Part shown: positions 41,380 to 54,300 of the stretch, in pieces
How the letters are laid out: every line of letters begins with the position of its first letter
Numbering within the stretch: the stretch's first letter is position 1
Assembly (NCBI GenBank): GCA_032622095.1
Contig: CP136065.1
Location: forward strand, 213,014,151-213,078,150
Source of the DNA: Siphonodentalium dalli
Lineage: Eukaryota > Mollusca > Scaphopoda > Gadilida > Siphonodentaliidae
Direction of reading: 5' to 3'
DNA: 64,000 nucleotides
Translations under genes and position numbers: made by a program
The notes under the pieces: model-generated
Databases searched by the model: none
Seen by the model: only the letters and a program-made list of their open reading frames with translations
Told to the model about the DNA's origin: nothing

Positions 41380-42010
41380 AGCGCCATAAAACGGAACAAC
41401 GGAGTCCATTATCTGCTTATTTCAGATTCAAATAATCCAATGTGGACATATTTGCACATTATAGCTGGATTATTCAACCAGTCATCCTCAAACCATCAAA
41501 AGTAACAGGACATTCTGCAACGATCATCGACAACAAGTATACTAATAACTACGATAAATTCATAGAAGAATTATTCTCACTGACGTCTTTGGCCGTCTAG
41601 GAATATTTCATATTAAAGATAATGTTAACACATTGAACTTTTCTAATTCCACAACTAAATGACCAAACTTCTCCCGAAAACTCGCACATTATCTGCTTTT
41701 AATAGAACATATTTTAGGTAGATAATCTGCTGAGAATTGATTCATTTTGAGTCGATAATGTACTGAAAATGTAACCGTATTAGTCACATTATCGACTCAT
41801 AATGAGGCGGTTCTAAGCAAATTGTGTGCGGACAATCACACCAATAAGCCAACTCAAGACTTTTCATGCGTGTCGTCCGCGCCATAAAACGAAATAACGG
41901 GTAAAGTCCATTATATGCTTATTTCAGAATCAAATAATCACGTTATGCACCTATTTCACATTATATGTCGATTATGTGCGTATTTCCGCGAGGATATAAT
42001 GAAATGACTG
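41380..42010. repeat. Family L repeat with dyads
   Basis: It contains CCATTATCTGCTTATTTCAG twice (41410 and a variant at 41910) and a dyad of GAGTCGATAATGT / ACATTATCGACTC near 41750-41800. A reverse-orientation relative lies at 63120-63500. Confidence 0.55.
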
Positions 42011-42417
42011 TTTTGAGCTCCACAATACACATAATAGTATTCGCTTTTGAAATAGGTCCACACATAACCGAATTACCTTTCTACGAACATTATTTAATCC
42101 AAAAAGACGCAGTGAAGTAATTAAAAATACATCTGTGAACACGGTGTTTGGGCTCCACACAAAACAGCCATTTGCACGACATGGAACAGAAAAGAGCATT
42201 CCGTGATAGTCTATTCCTGATACGGTAGCAATAAAGAGCGTTTGAATGCCTTCCGGCGAAAAGTTGAACACTGCTGAAAAATGACTTTGGCAAGTGTTTT
42301 TTAGAGCAAATGAAGACGGTATATCAATAGTTCGTTTAATTATCGACATATCGTACCCGTCGCTCCAAATTAAAAAAAATTGGAGGTTCGAATGAGCCAT
42401 GTCCGTTTAAATAATCC

Positions 42418-43855
42418 ATGGAGGGTCAGTTGACGATGTTCGTGATTACATTGTCAAACAAACGCAATCATCCGATATAAACTCTACATCTAACAATGCA
42501 AGTGTTGGTACATGTTCTTGTCCTTGTAACGTTTCTTGCATCCAGGACCAGCTTACAAGCGTGCTTGTCGAGCTCACGCTGATGAAGACTAACATCTTGA
42601 CAGACAAAGATTCATTCGAGAAACGTGTGTTCTCCTTAGAATCTGAGGTTAAGGTCATTGAGAGAAAGCAGGAAGAGATCTCACAGATTATTTCTAATGT
42701 GAGGGAACCTTTCAATAACATTTCTGCTGCCTGTTTGTCAACCTCAGTGTCGCTGAGTGAACTCATCGATCAGCATACCGATTTGAGTCTGGCTTTTGAC
42801 CGACTACGCGATGAAAAGTGCCTCGGTATTGATTCTCTAAAAAGTAAACTGAAGCTCATGAAAGGTGATATCGTTAGCAACAAGGAATCTCATGAAATAT
42901 TCATCAAGGATTTTCCCAAAAAGTTGAAAGCTGCAACCAAAACGTCAGGGAAATCAGACGCTTTCATGTCGAAAATTCACTAAGAAATGCGCTGAGTTAA
43001 ATGAATCATCGAAAGATCATGCCGACAACATAGAGAGACATCTCAGTACAATGTTTGAACTGTTTGCCACCAACATGACAATAAAATACGACGAAATGTG
43101 TTTATTCATAAAATAACAATTCGAAAATTCCCTGGATGGTTCTCGTACATCGGTCGGTACTGCTGCGCGTAACTCTGAGTCATCTCGGGGGTCCCAAAAC
43201 AGTGAGAGAAAACACCTAACGTCAACTCCTATCAATAATGCAGGAGGATCGCAATCGAGACAAATTCATGTAAATTCTCCAGATGATCAGCTAACCGAAG
43301 ATGACGTCGATATAACCGGCGACATTCAAAATGCAACTTGTTCTCCTGCAGACACAACGGCACCAACAAGTACCAACCGGAAATCTACTAAGAAATGTCT
43401 CTCGTAACACTGCACAGGATAGCATTAATAGTGTAACTGTTGTTCTTTCGCCTGGCACGAGCCCATCCGGCAGCATAGAGACAAGCGCTCATTCTGGTCC
43501 TGTTATCGAAAAAAGCGACAACGAGCGTTCAGACCCTGGCTGTGATGACGGTGGTTTCATAGGGGTGCCTCTTAGAAGGAGAACAAAGAACTATTTTCTT
43601 GGTCGCATTGGACCGCATACTAATGCTCACAACATCGCCGATTTCCTCATAAATAGAGGGCTTAATCCCATTTTCATCAAAATGATGAAAAGCAGCATCA
43701 AAGGAACTCAGTCTGCACAACTAATCATCCCAGCTGATGAAAGTGTGCTTCTTAGCGAACGGTTGTTCCTGCCACGCGGAGTAGTATGTCGCCCGTGGCA
43801 ATCTGACCTCCCTCGCCACCAGATGACAGGCTGTGGTGCAAATTCTGACTAAGAA
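42418..43855 (+). pseudogene. Non-LTR retrotransposon ORF1 remnant
   Basis: A first open part encodes CSCPCNVSC and then a coiled-coil-like helix (VFSLESEVKVIERKQEEISQ). A stop at 42981 and a shift follow. A second open part (43331-43855) encodes RRRTKNYFLGRIGPHTNAHN, FLINRGLNPIFIKMM and PRGVVCRPW, resembling the RNA-binding fold in ORF1 of invertebrate LINEs. It would bind element RNA if intact. Confidence 0.65.
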
Positions 43856-43894
43856 TTTAACTACTAACGCTTACGCAGTCTTCCATAGTGTGAT

Positions 43895-44675
43895 GTGTGC
43901 AACAACTATCTTCCAATTATGAACTTACAACTTCTTACATGGAACGCCACTGGGGCAAAGTCGTCATCCTTATATATGAGAGAGCTGCTAATATCTAACC
44001 GTTATGATGTGCTCGGCTTATCGGAACATTGGTTGGACGAACAAGCTCTGCCTTTCTTAGACTCATTTGCAAACAATTACGTGTCATTTGCGAAACCAGG
44101 GAGAAAAATAACAACTTCCTCGGGAGTGTCGTTTACCCGCGACGGGGTGGCCTTCCTAATCATGCGAGAACTAGCAGGTTCATGCACCGTGTTGGAAACA
44201 GATAATTCCAGAACTGTCACTGTGCAGCTCAAAATTGAAGACATGTATATAATTATAATTCAGGCATATTTGCCCAGTACAAACCACGGTGATGACTATT
44301 TGCGGAATGTCTAACTTCACTGGACAGTTGTATCGCAAAATTTTCTCAGAGACATGCTGACCGTGTTGTGTTATTCTCCCAATTCCTAAACGACTTGAAC
44401 TACATTTCACTTTGTGCATCATCCATATTGACCAGAGACAAACCAACGTTCATTCCATTCGCTACTGTGGCCAATCCAACAGTCATTGACCACATACTTG
44501 TGCCCTCGATTTCTACTGATGTAATTGAATCGTGCACAGTTTTCGACGATGACGCTTCAAACACATCATGTCATGAGCCAGTCGCTTGTTCCTGCATATT
44601 TCCTAAATCAAGCGATTCATTCGAATACCCAATACCACTGAATAAGCCATTATTCAATTGGAAAAAAACTTGATG
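43895..44675 (+). pseudogene. Non-LTR ORF2 endonuclease domain, frameshifted
   Basis: LLTWNATGAKSSSLYMREL and DVLGLSEHWLDE are the start of an apurinic-type (EEP) endonuclease. The frame breaks at about 44312 and resumes with DRVVLF-like sequence, VANPTVIDHILVP and CHEPVAC, a damaged version of the usual terminal SDHxPV motif. An intact enzyme would nick target DNA for target-primed reverse transcription. Confidence 0.75.
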
Positions 44676-44680
44676 AATCC

Positions 44681-46300
44681 ATGTATAATTCTCACTTAGA
44701 CGCCTTTTGTGATGACTTTGAATGTATCAAGACCACACGCGTGTGCAAAACGTTGATCGATTTCACATATGATCGTATTGTGTTAACATTATTAAAGTCA
44801 TCTGAATTCGCCGCTGGATTTCGCAAATTTCATTCTAAATGGAAGCCCTATTGGAACCCTTCCCTCACAGATCTACACAACGATGTGAAGTCAAAGAGAA
44901 CCGCATGGATTAAGTCCGGTAAACATCACTCAGCACTATCACATACGTATATGGACTACAAGCAATCAAAACGTCTGCTGCGAAGAGAAATACGGTTAGC
45001 AGCCGAACAACACCAAAACCATATATTTGATGAACTTGAGCGTTTCGCCACATGCAATCAAGCTTCCTTCTGGAAACCGTTGAATCAATCCAACAGGAAA
45101 TCGTCACTCTTAAGTTCAGCAATGAAATTATGTGACACTATTGTGCGCGATCCTTGTGATATAGTAGCTGGATGGAGAGACTATTTTGTAAACCTCTATT
45201 CCAGCAGTGAGCACGACGACACTCAATTTGAAATAGAAGTCGAGAGAACGGTCGAAGAACTGCTTGCGAACCCCAGGGTTATTCAACACGTATCAACTGA
45301 TCCTATTTCTATGACAGGTACAAGCAGTGGTTAGCTCACTTAAAAGAGGTAAAGCGGGCGGAGCAGTCGGTATAGTGAACGAGCGCCTCATTGTCTGCAA
45401 CAAATCTTTTCTGCGAATTATCTGCTTGTTCTACAATAGTATGCTTGATATGTCATATATTCCACATAAACTCAAACTTGGTCTCACCATTCCACTCTAC
45501 AAAGGAGAACCCAAACCTAAAGAACAGCCTGTTAGCTACCGTGCAATAACATTGTTACCCGTGATTTATAAAGTTTATGAGAGCGTCCTCCTAAACAGAA
45601 TAATCAAATCACCGAGTTTTTCTGGATTCCCACATTCGCTGCAGAATGGGTTCCAGAAAGGAATCAGTTGTGAGATGACTTCCTTCATTCTGCAGGAATC
45701 TGTTGCATACACTAAAGACAATGGTTCTCGTGCCTACGTATGCTTCTTAGACTCCAAGAAAGCCTTTGACAAGGTGTGTAACTCTGCCCTTTTATTAAAA
45801 TTACATAACCTTGGGATCGACGACAAAATGCTTCAGAGAATTCACAGCATGCATACCGATTGCAACAGCCGTGTTATATGTAACGGATTTATTTCGGAAC
45901 CACCGGAGATATGTCAAGGAACACGACGAGGAGAAGTGTGTTCGCCATTGTTTTTATCTAGTGTATATAAATAACCTTCTTAAAGACCTCTCATTGACAA
46001 CATATGTCTTGAAAGTGTATGGAATTTCCTGTGTTGCTCCCACAACTGCTGATGATATTGCGCTACTATCCTTAACAAAGAGCGGGTTGGACTCGATGCT
46101 GTCTAAGTGCTTTGAGTACAGCGTTAAATGGAGATTCATGTTCTCTTCTACAGAGAGTCAAACAGTAGTGTTTAACGAGTCCACTCAGAAACACAACATT
46201 TCTAGCAGGTCGTGGTCTCCGTGTGGAACGCCTATCCACGAGGGAACGGAGTGCACCCACCTTGGTATCCTACAGACCAAATTCAAAACGGCGACTTAAC
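44681..46300 (+). pseudogene. Non-LTR ORF2 linker and reverse transcriptase
   Basis: 44681-45334 encodes the basic linker (KFHSKWKPYWNPSLTDLHND, RRLLRREIRLA-like). A one-base overlap shift leads into RT: KRGKAGGAVGIVNERLI, SYRAITLLPVIYKVYESVLL, NGFQKGISCEMTSFI, VCFLDSKKAFDKVC (motif A), CQGTRRGEVCSPLF and, after another shift, TADDIALL (motif C, normally [FY]xDD). At least two frameshifts prove it is inactive. Confidence 0.85.
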
Positions 46301-46399
46301 GAGCAGAACTCATGTCACAAAAAATGCGACGGACATATTTTTCCCTATCCGGGGAGCAGAAACTGCAGTCTTGTACACCGACAACGATGATTAAGCTCT

Positions 46400-47308
46400 T
46401 CAAACTAATTGTGCTACCAAGAGCTTTTCCCACTTGACAATCAGTCCGCCATACAAACTATGCAGAAGTCTTTCCGATCTTGCATAAAGAACTGTCAATC
46501 TCTATCAATGCGAACCAGATCGAATGTGGCTCTAAGTCTTCTCGGTGTCATGCCTGTGTCAAGAGAACTACATGTAAAAAAAACTTCTATTTGTTGAGAA
46601 GCTCATTCATCTTCCACAGGGGCATCAGATTCCATTGCATCTATTCTTGGTGAAATTGCACCAATTTGTGTTTTTCAATCGCCAGTCTTCTGGGTTCGTC
46701 GCAGATATCATACCTTTACTCCGCCAATATGACGTTCTCAATGTTCTCCTAGAATATATGGATACTGGATTCTTTCCTGGTAAAATGGAATGGAAGAAAG
46801 TCGTGAAAGCTTCAGTCGTAGCTCACTACAGACAGGAGTGGTTAAATTCTATTTCATCTGACACTGATCTCTCTTTCTTTCTGAAATGTCACGCCGATCC
46901 TCTGTCTTCTTGGCAAATGTGGTCTCTGCTTTCGCGTAACCGACACCGATCAAGAGAGCTACGTCATTTGGCGCTTCTGCTGAATAAAACCACGTATCCG
47001 AATAGATTATGTTGTGCTCAATGTGGTTCATTCTACGACAATGAGATTACTCACGCGTTATTCTCCCGCAATGCTGGCATTCTAATACAGCTACGCAGTA
47101 TCTTCTTGGAGAGAATCATTGACATATTTGGGATCCGAGTTTTCGATAGCCGCAATCCCTCTCAGATGTGAACGTAACGGCGCTACTTCTAGGAAATACT
47201 GCCCTTCGAGAAAGGATGGATGTTTGCTCTAATTCTGGGGAACTGATTGTTGACGCCGCTGTGTTCCTTCTACATGCGTGTAACCTTATGCGGGGCACTC
47301 GTGCCTAA
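46400..47308 (+). pseudogene. Non-LTR ORF2 C-terminal part
   Basis: The frame encodes FRSCIKNCQSLSMRTRSNVA, then 46635-47171 with WKKVVKASVVAHYRQEWLNS, LRHLALLLNKTTYPNRLCCA and a CAQCGSFYDNEITHALFSR stretch that looks like a C-x2-C-xn-H-x4-C knuckle with the last Cys lost. The element seems to end soon after the TAA at 47306. Confidence 0.65.
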
Positions 47309-47404
47309 AGAAATGCGTTCATTTGCATGCGATTCACTTGTCATTGTTGTGTATTTATGTGTATATATATTATATTTTCTATACATGTATAGTGTATATA
47401 ATTC

Positions 47405-48865
47405 TGACTCTCCATAGAGGAGGTATTAAAGATATATATAACGCCCACAAAACAAATTTATCAAAACACATGAATGGATGACAGAAGGTCTCCTCATTCC
47501 GTCCAATACAAAGCATCGCCTTTACAAAAAATGCTTAGTCACCTATCGTGACCAGCAAAGCAAACTACAAATATTATTGTAAACATTAAATATTATAAAA
47601 AGAACTTGAGATTCAAAGCAATATATTATAAACATATCTTGAACGAAAAGAAATATAACACTAATAAATCTTGGGAAATTTTAAACTCTGTTTTGAATCG
47701 TGGACGCTAACAATCAATGCCTGGCATTATCTTTTTTGGAGGACAAACTGTGTTATATGAAAATAAAACTCCAAAATTGTTCACAGGCACCGGGAATCGC
47801 ATATGCTCTAGGATTCCAGATGAGAAAAAAATCAACACAGACATACTTATGTTTCCAACATTTCCTGATGAAATGATCTCCTTATGTAACTTGCACAAAA
47901 AAAAACAAACAAAGCCGTGGCCATGACGCTATTTCCATTACTCTAGTCAAATGTATTATATGCGAAATAGCAAACCCATTGTCACATATTATGAATCGGT
48001 CATTGAAACTGGCATTGTTCCAGAAGAATTGAAAATAGCCAAGGTTGTTCCAATATTTAGATCTGGAAACGACCAACTTCTTGACAATTATAGACCTATT
48101 CATTTTCCAAATTATTGGTAAGGCCGCATATAATAGACCCGTCCAGAAGAATTGAAAATAGCCAAGGTTGTTCCAATATTTAGATCTGGAAACGACCAAC
48201 TTCTTGACAATTATAGACCTATTCATTTTCCAAATTATTGGTAAGGCCGCATATAATAGACCCGTTCATATAGTATAACATTTTATATGAACATCAGTGC
48301 GGTTTTAGGAAGGGCCACTCAACTATTCACCCAGTATTACATTTACTCGATGATCTATGGACCCAAAATAATAAAAAAGACTAAAGTTTTTACCCCAGCA
48401 GTGTTCTGAGGTTAATCATTTATCCAAGGCCTGTACACCATATACCACAATATTCTTCTGAAAAACTGTAATTCTTGGAGCGATACTATTTCTCTCGATG
48501 CTAATGATATCAACAAAGCCATATCGATAGAACATGTTTCATTTCCCGTCGATATAACAGTGTTTACATCTGACAATAATATTAGGTGACTGAGGTGAAA
48601 GGTCAACATGGAACTTAATAATTTGTCCGAGTGGTGTTGTGTAAACAAATTACCTCAGAAAGCCACAAAAACTGAATATATTTTATTTGATCCATCGTAA
48701 ATAGTGCCTAAAGACACACAAATTAATATAAAAAAATAACACTCCAATCGAGCGAGTTAGTGAGGTTTATACAGAACAGGGTGTAAGATTCCTGGGCACT
48801 TCGGTGGATTTTACGCTAAACAAAACTGTTATTTATTTATTTATTTACATTGCGTTTACTGCGGT
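47405..48865 (+). pseudogene. Second non-LTR retrotransposon fragment
   Basis: It contains NEWMTEGLLIPSNTKHRLYK (linker), GIVPEELKIAKVVPIFRSGN and DNYRPI (RT), QCGFRKGHSTIHPVLHLLDD and LNNLSEWCCVNKLPQKATKT followed by EYILFDPS. There are many stops. The motif order is that of a Jockey/RTE-type RT different from the copy at 42418. Confidence 0.75.
48020..48265. repeat. Exact 123-bp tandem duplication inside the RT remnant
   Basis: Units 48020-48142 and 48143-48265 appear identical, both starting CCAGAAGAATTGAAAATAGC and ending ATAATAGACCCGT. 123 bp is 41 codons, so the repeat keeps frame. Confidence 0.9.
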
Positions 48866-48869
48866 TGAG

Positions 48870-50248
48870 AATTAAGTTAAGTTTGCGTATTTTCTAGTTA
48901 GGTTCTTAGTATATAATATTATCCACTCGCTATTTACTATTATTTTAGGACGTGTGCCATGTTTGTATTGTAAGCGCATTGAAACTAATTTATTGTATAA
49001 TGCGCTCTAAATGTATCTATAATAATATTAATAACTCTCAGCTACCATGCATTATGGGTAACTTTTCAGGATTTAGTCGGAAATATGGCTTGTTGCCATT
49101 CATCGGAAAGCTCCTGTTGTTGTTACGCTATATTTAACTAAAAGCGATATAGTCTTGGTTCCCCCTGGCTGCATTGTCATGACGTTATATATGTACGAGT
49201 GCTATTGATTGATTTGAGGTTTCCCAAATGATCTAAAATAGACAGCCAATCATTAAGCAGGTCCAGGATCTAGTCGCAGTCGCACGGTACTATAATTATA
49301 TATTACTGCAGATGAGCGGACGTAAACAAAGTGAATATAGTTTCTCAATAGGGTCTCGCTTGAATGCAAAATATAAATACTAACCACGTGAGAATTAAAA
49401 ATGGATTGTACGGTGTGTGCTGGAATAAGAATCAGTTGATAATTAAATCAAAAGGTTAGACTGAAATGTTATGTAGCATAGCTTCAGGCCACCCCACATT
49501 GTTATGTTATTTATACATAATATACATATTTAATAAGTGATAATTGTTTAATTGAAATTCATTTCATAGCAGCATAGCTTTCCTCATCGTCAGCATTGTC
49601 TTAATGCATCTTGTTTTTCGTTAAACGTTCGCAAATGAACAAGCTTTTTATCAGTTTCCTCACTTCAAATTACACTTTATGCATTCATATTAATATTATT
49701 ACCTGTATTTGTGAGATAACTAACTCATAAGTTGCATATTCATTTAGTTCTACCCGACTAACTGTTATAACTCTAATCTTATTCGTATTCATTCACATTG
49801 TCGTTATGTTGTATTTAAATATCATTCAAGCCATACATAGCGTGACATCATTTGTAACTTCCTCCTTTGGTCGTTACCGTATTAATGAGTTCTGTCACGT
49901 CTGTATTTGAAGGTAGCTAAAGGTTATGGAAGGTTGGACTGAAATGTTATAACGGTAGATACACAAAGCGGTATATATGGGAACCGTAAATGTAACGTAG
50001 AGCATCAAACATTCAATTGTGTTGGAAAGTTCCTTTTTGTTTCGAGATACAAAATTGGTTTGTGTGGGGAAGAGACTTATAGGACGTTCGTTCAGCAAAA
50101 TACTTTAAGCATGTCTTTAACAACGAGGATCATCAGTGAAACGACTCGAAGTGCAGGGGAGGTAATCAGCTAGATACACAGGATATCACCGACTCAGATA
50201 ACGTTTCTTGGATTGTTTGGCCCGAAGAAGAGTTTATAAACACGATAA
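48870..50248. other. Intergenic; probable upstream region of the RBR gene
   Basis: No exon is seen. 49047-49095 matches the centre of the hairpin element at 35056 (about 42 bp). No clear core promoter could be picked. Confidence 0.4.
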
Positions 50249-50926
50249 ATGGATGGGTTTTTATTTAAAGTGAATCACCCGGACGATGAACAAAGGGAAG
50301 GCATCGATGAAGAAGATAACCTGAATGACTGCGACGAAGACGACGACGAAGAGTTCGACTCAGACGTTGATTCCGATATTGATTCCGATATTGATTCCGA
50401 CATTGAGTCTGAACATCTAAATGGAAGTGATGATGAGGCTCTGTGTCAACTGTGCGGAGATAGAACCGATACACAGGAATTGCCATGTTGCTCATATCGA
50501 ATCTGTGATGAATGTCTTGATATTTATTTCGTCGTTGAACTGATGGCGGGTAAAGGTAGAATTGACTGCCCTAAGTGTTCTAAGCCGCTTGAGGATGATT
50601 TAGTCGACGGCTACCTTTCAGGTGATTCTAAAGTTCGTCTGGAACAAAATAAGGTTGACAGTTCTCGGGACCCTAACAGGAAAACGTGCCCGAATTGCAA
50701 ACTGGTAACGAAACAACGCGAAGTGCCGAATGTTTCAAAGGGGTCAAGTGGCATGCCTGTTACATGCGTAAAGTGTGATTTTCAGTGGTGCTTCGAATGT
50801 CATGGACCCAACCATGAAGGAAAAACGTGTTCGCGTGCCACGAGGGAATGTGACGCTCAGTTGAAACGGTGGGCTAAACACTATAATAACTCACAGAAGA
50901 ACGCAAGGAGATGTCCAGGATGCAAG
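50249..50926 (+). CDS. RNF217-like: RBR ligase exon 1
   Basis: The ATG at 50249 opens a 226-codon exon encoding the acidic N-terminus, RING1, IBR and the first cysteine pair of RING2 (CPGCK). The donor GTATTT at 50927 is weak, but in-frame read-through gives only eight codons before a stop, and the next exon continues RING2 without a gap. Confidence 0.85.
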
Positions 50927-52020
50927 GTATTTATATTCAGTCTGTTCTGCTAGCAATAAACACTTATTGGGGTTGTATTTGTATACAGTGGACATGCAAT
51001 AGCGTTATTCCAAGTTAGAAATAAACTAAATTTGATACTATGTCGTGAGCTTGCATGGTATACGTGTATAATGTACTACATAGACACGCGAATGGGACAA
51101 TGAATATGACGACCAAAGTGCTGTTCGGTGCTGTTCGATGCTGTTCACCTGATTGATTGATTGAGTGTTCCACCAATCACACATGGTATATGACAAGGTA
51201 CATAATATGAATATGAATATAACATACATCAGTCAACAATATATATACATATATACAAAGATGAATTTTACCGAACTGGCTAAGTGGCACTGGGTATAAA
51301 TTTCGATGAATAATTTCAGCGCATACAGCATTTTCATATTTAACAATCAAACGGGATGTACACAACATAACGGAAATACTAGCTCTTTCCAGTATGTTCT
51401 GTACCTGCAGCTTCACTGCTTCCTTCGTGTGAGATTACTATTTTATCCGTTTGAATGCAAGTTTGAGAAATATGCAAAGTCGTTTTATTATTGCCACGTT
51501 ACATATAGTGAGTAAATCGTGGAATTTCTCTGTAACGGGATATTTCCAAAAATATTGTGGGATGTATTTCTCTCTGAGGTCTTTAATTACGTCACATTCT
51601 AAAACAAAATGGAATTCATCCCCTCGGCACGGGACCACCAAATGATCATAACCCTATACAAAAAACATCATATACGTTTTTACTTGGAACGCTTTGGGAT
51701 TTGTTTTTTCTTGTCACAAACATTCCACAATTGAAAGAAATCTTTATATGTCATTCCCATCGATATATAGCCATTTCGATGAGAAGTCAGAATTTGTTTA
51801 TATAAATTTATGGGTAAATTGATGCCATGAACACTGATTAAATATGATATGTATATATATCCGTTTTGTTCTTCAGACGTACGTACAGCGGACTGACGGC
51901 TGTGAGTTTATGGACTGCAGATGTGGTGCCAAATTCTGCTATACATGTGGAAAGTTAAGAACCAATCGAGGACACGGGAGATGTACTAATAAAAGATCCA
52001 TCGCCAGAATGCACGGCTAG
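50249..52020 (+). CDS. RNF217-like: RBR-type E3 ubiquitin ligase, RNF217-like
   Basis: Two exons (50249-50926 and 51877-52020) join in phase 0 to a 273-residue protein. RBR ligases take ubiquitin from an E2 bound at RING1 onto a RING2 cysteine and then pass it to a substrate. Residues 19-60 are very acidic with a DSDIDSDIDSDIE repeat. RING1 is at 66-110 (CQLCGDRT, ELPCCSYRICDEC, CPKC). The IBR is at 147-194 (CPNC, CVKC, CFEC, H189, C194). RING2 is at 222-262 (CPGCKTYVQRTDGCEFMDC), with C235 the expected catalytic cysteine, then CRCGAKFCYTC and a final His/Cys pair. The spacing and the RTDGCEFMDC segment resemble RNF217. As drawn it lacks the C-terminal membrane segment usual in RNF217; a candidate exon for that is at 57307. 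Confidence 0.85.
51877..52020 (+). CDS. RNF217-like: RBR ligase exon 2 (RING2)
   Basis: The acceptor TTCTTCAG ends at 51876. It encodes TYVQRTDGCEFMDCRCGAKF and the last zinc ligands, then reaches TAG at 52018. The bases 52016-52021 (GCTAGT) could be a GC donor in phase 1, which would remove the stop and join the exon at 57307. Confidence 0.8.
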   Translation, partial: TYVQRTDGCEFMDCRCGAKFCYTCGKLRTNRGHGRCTNKRSIARMHG

Positions 52021-52171
52021 TACTTGCATGATATACATGTATATGTGTACCGATTACAGGGATGTTAATGGGGGTGTTGAGGGCGCATGTCCAACTGCAG
52101 TGTAACTGCAATCCTAACAAAAAAAGGATATTTCATACTCTGGGAAACTGAATTTGGCCTCATTAAGCTTT

Positions 52172-52335
52172 AATACTCTCAGGTGCGTAATAATCGCGAT
52201 AATAGTGATGATAATATTGGCTGAAATTAATAATAGTGATGACATTTTCACTCTATGTCTCAATGCCAAATAATAGTGAATTATCTCCACAATTAATAAT
52301 CGTGCTGGCACTATTATTAGGCACATGAGAGTATT
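52172..52335. mobile_element. 164-bp terminal-inverted-repeat MITE (J)
   Basis: AATACTCTCAGGTGCGTAAT at the left pairs with ATTATTAGGCACATGAGAGT then ATT at the right. The interior repeats AATAATAGTGATGA. It follows the RBR stop by 150 bp. Confidence 0.7.
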
Positions 52336-52339
52336 CGAA

Positions 52340-54290
52340 CTAATAACTCAATTTGTTTAACTGATCGGAACGTTGCAACATAAATCGCTAAATCGTTGTC
52401 AAAATCACAACTGATGGATACCTTAGTCCACAACGTGGATTGAAAGTGGAAAAAGTGGATTTGGGATAAAACAACGACTTTATATGTTACACTAAATATT
52501 TTTTGAAAAAATGAGAAGGCAATATAAATATGTTTAGTCTGAAATGTTCAACAGTCGCCATGCACATCCCCGATCGCGTGCAGACGTACTTGAGGCCCAG
52601 AATCGTTTGAAATATCAAATTATACCTTGTAGTAGCCATATTCCTGGTCTAAAACCACACCAAAGTGATAACGATCTTTATGATGTAGCATAGTTTATCA
52701 GCGAAAGTGTCTGTTTGAAACCCAGAATCTTGCCCAGGCTGTCATCGCATTTTATATTGTCTGGGCATCAAGATAAGAATATGTAAATTTTACGAAGACT
52801 TTCAAAACAGAAAGTGTGAGAATCCATCGATCCAGTAATCAAATGATTAACAAACTAATGCTGAAGCCTAACGACGAGGTTTATATGTTTATAGTAAAGA
52901 GGCAAGCACCCCAATTTTTTTTTGCTAACCATTTTAGTACAATATGCCAACACACCCTTTGTGGTAGAGTTTATTCCACTTATTTAAAAAAAAACATTGC
53001 CACTGCAGGTCAAAAGTCAAGGTCAAATGAATGTACACATTTCTGCCATAGCCTGAATGATTCCACATTTATAATGATATGTTTTAGTAAGATCTATGTG
53101 TGAATTATGTATTTTATCAAAGACCAGTCAGTCAGGGCAATTTGATTGCTTGTGTTTTTGGGTTCTTGTGTGTTTTCCTTAACAACCGTTGCTATGGCAT
53201 TGTTTTGGTCCCGTATGTTATGGCATATAATACTGAAAATATGCGAAGAGTTATAGTGTGTGAAGCGCCGGATGTTGCATGCATGCATGAATGTATGCCA
53301 AACTAGAATCACGCTTTAGTGCTGTTAGTCTAAATATTTGAGTGACGCTGTAAAACTGCTATTTGCCATGGGAAGTTACACCACCCCCTATCTGTCAGAA
53401 TAGGGAACTGCGAATATTCGAGATTCAATTCGATGTCGATATCGGGCACCCGATTCGAGATCGACACCGAATCTGTCTGCTAATTCGGATATTTTCGAAT
53501 CGGTGTTACTTTGGTGTAGTCTCGTTTTCTACGTCTAAATAGATCATGCCAAATGACCTGAACTCACAACAATTGAAGCACAAGGTTGGCAAGTTAGCCA
53601 ACGTAGGTAATTTTGAATGCATGCATTTTAGAATAGCTATAGGCCTGCATTATGCAAATTATGTGCTTCGATCGCAACCCGTGACAGTAATCAATCGCCG
53701 CATATATTTGTGATCTGAATCGACACTGTGTAAATTTTCTACAAGGTGCGTGATCACCAGATGCGGAACAATTTATTTTGTATGAATAAAATGCAATGCC
53801 AGCCGCAGTTATGGGTGACAAAACATAGATTGGAATAAACAGAAACGGTGAGAACCCTTAGATCAATCGGTCTATTACGTTCTTAAATGGACGTCATCGT
53901 GTGCGACCAGTTATCTGCGACGCTGCATGCCGGCAGATATCAGGAAGGGAATTCGATTCAAAATCCCGGATTCGCAGATCCCTATGTCAGATTTAATTAT
54001 TTGCAGGGCCTAATGTATATTATGTTAAGCTTTGTTTAAGTGAGAACATTCACACTGGTGTCCCACTTTGAAATATGGTTTGACTAATATATACATACAT
54101 TATAGTAATGGGCCCACCCACGCCTGTTATCCAACTAGAATGGACAGATGGCAGCCTTAACTGACATCACAGTAAAATAGACATCTGAGGGTGCATTTTG
54201 CCTATAACTTTAGAGTTAAATCATATGGTATCAATCTTCCAGAGGTATAGCATGCAGTACTACAACTTCTATATAGCGTTCTATTTAATA
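52340..54290. other. Region after RBR exon 2, nothing recognised
   Basis: No exon is seen. A dyad-rich patch around 53410-53515 repeats ATTCGA and CGATTCGAGAT motifs. Confidence 0.4.
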
Positions 54291-54300
54291 TATAGAGGAT

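Noticed and set aside
50265-50495. Arg-rich minus-strand ORF (YRNQYRNQYRNQ)
   Set aside because: It is the antisense of the acidic Asp/Ser repeat in the RBR ligase.
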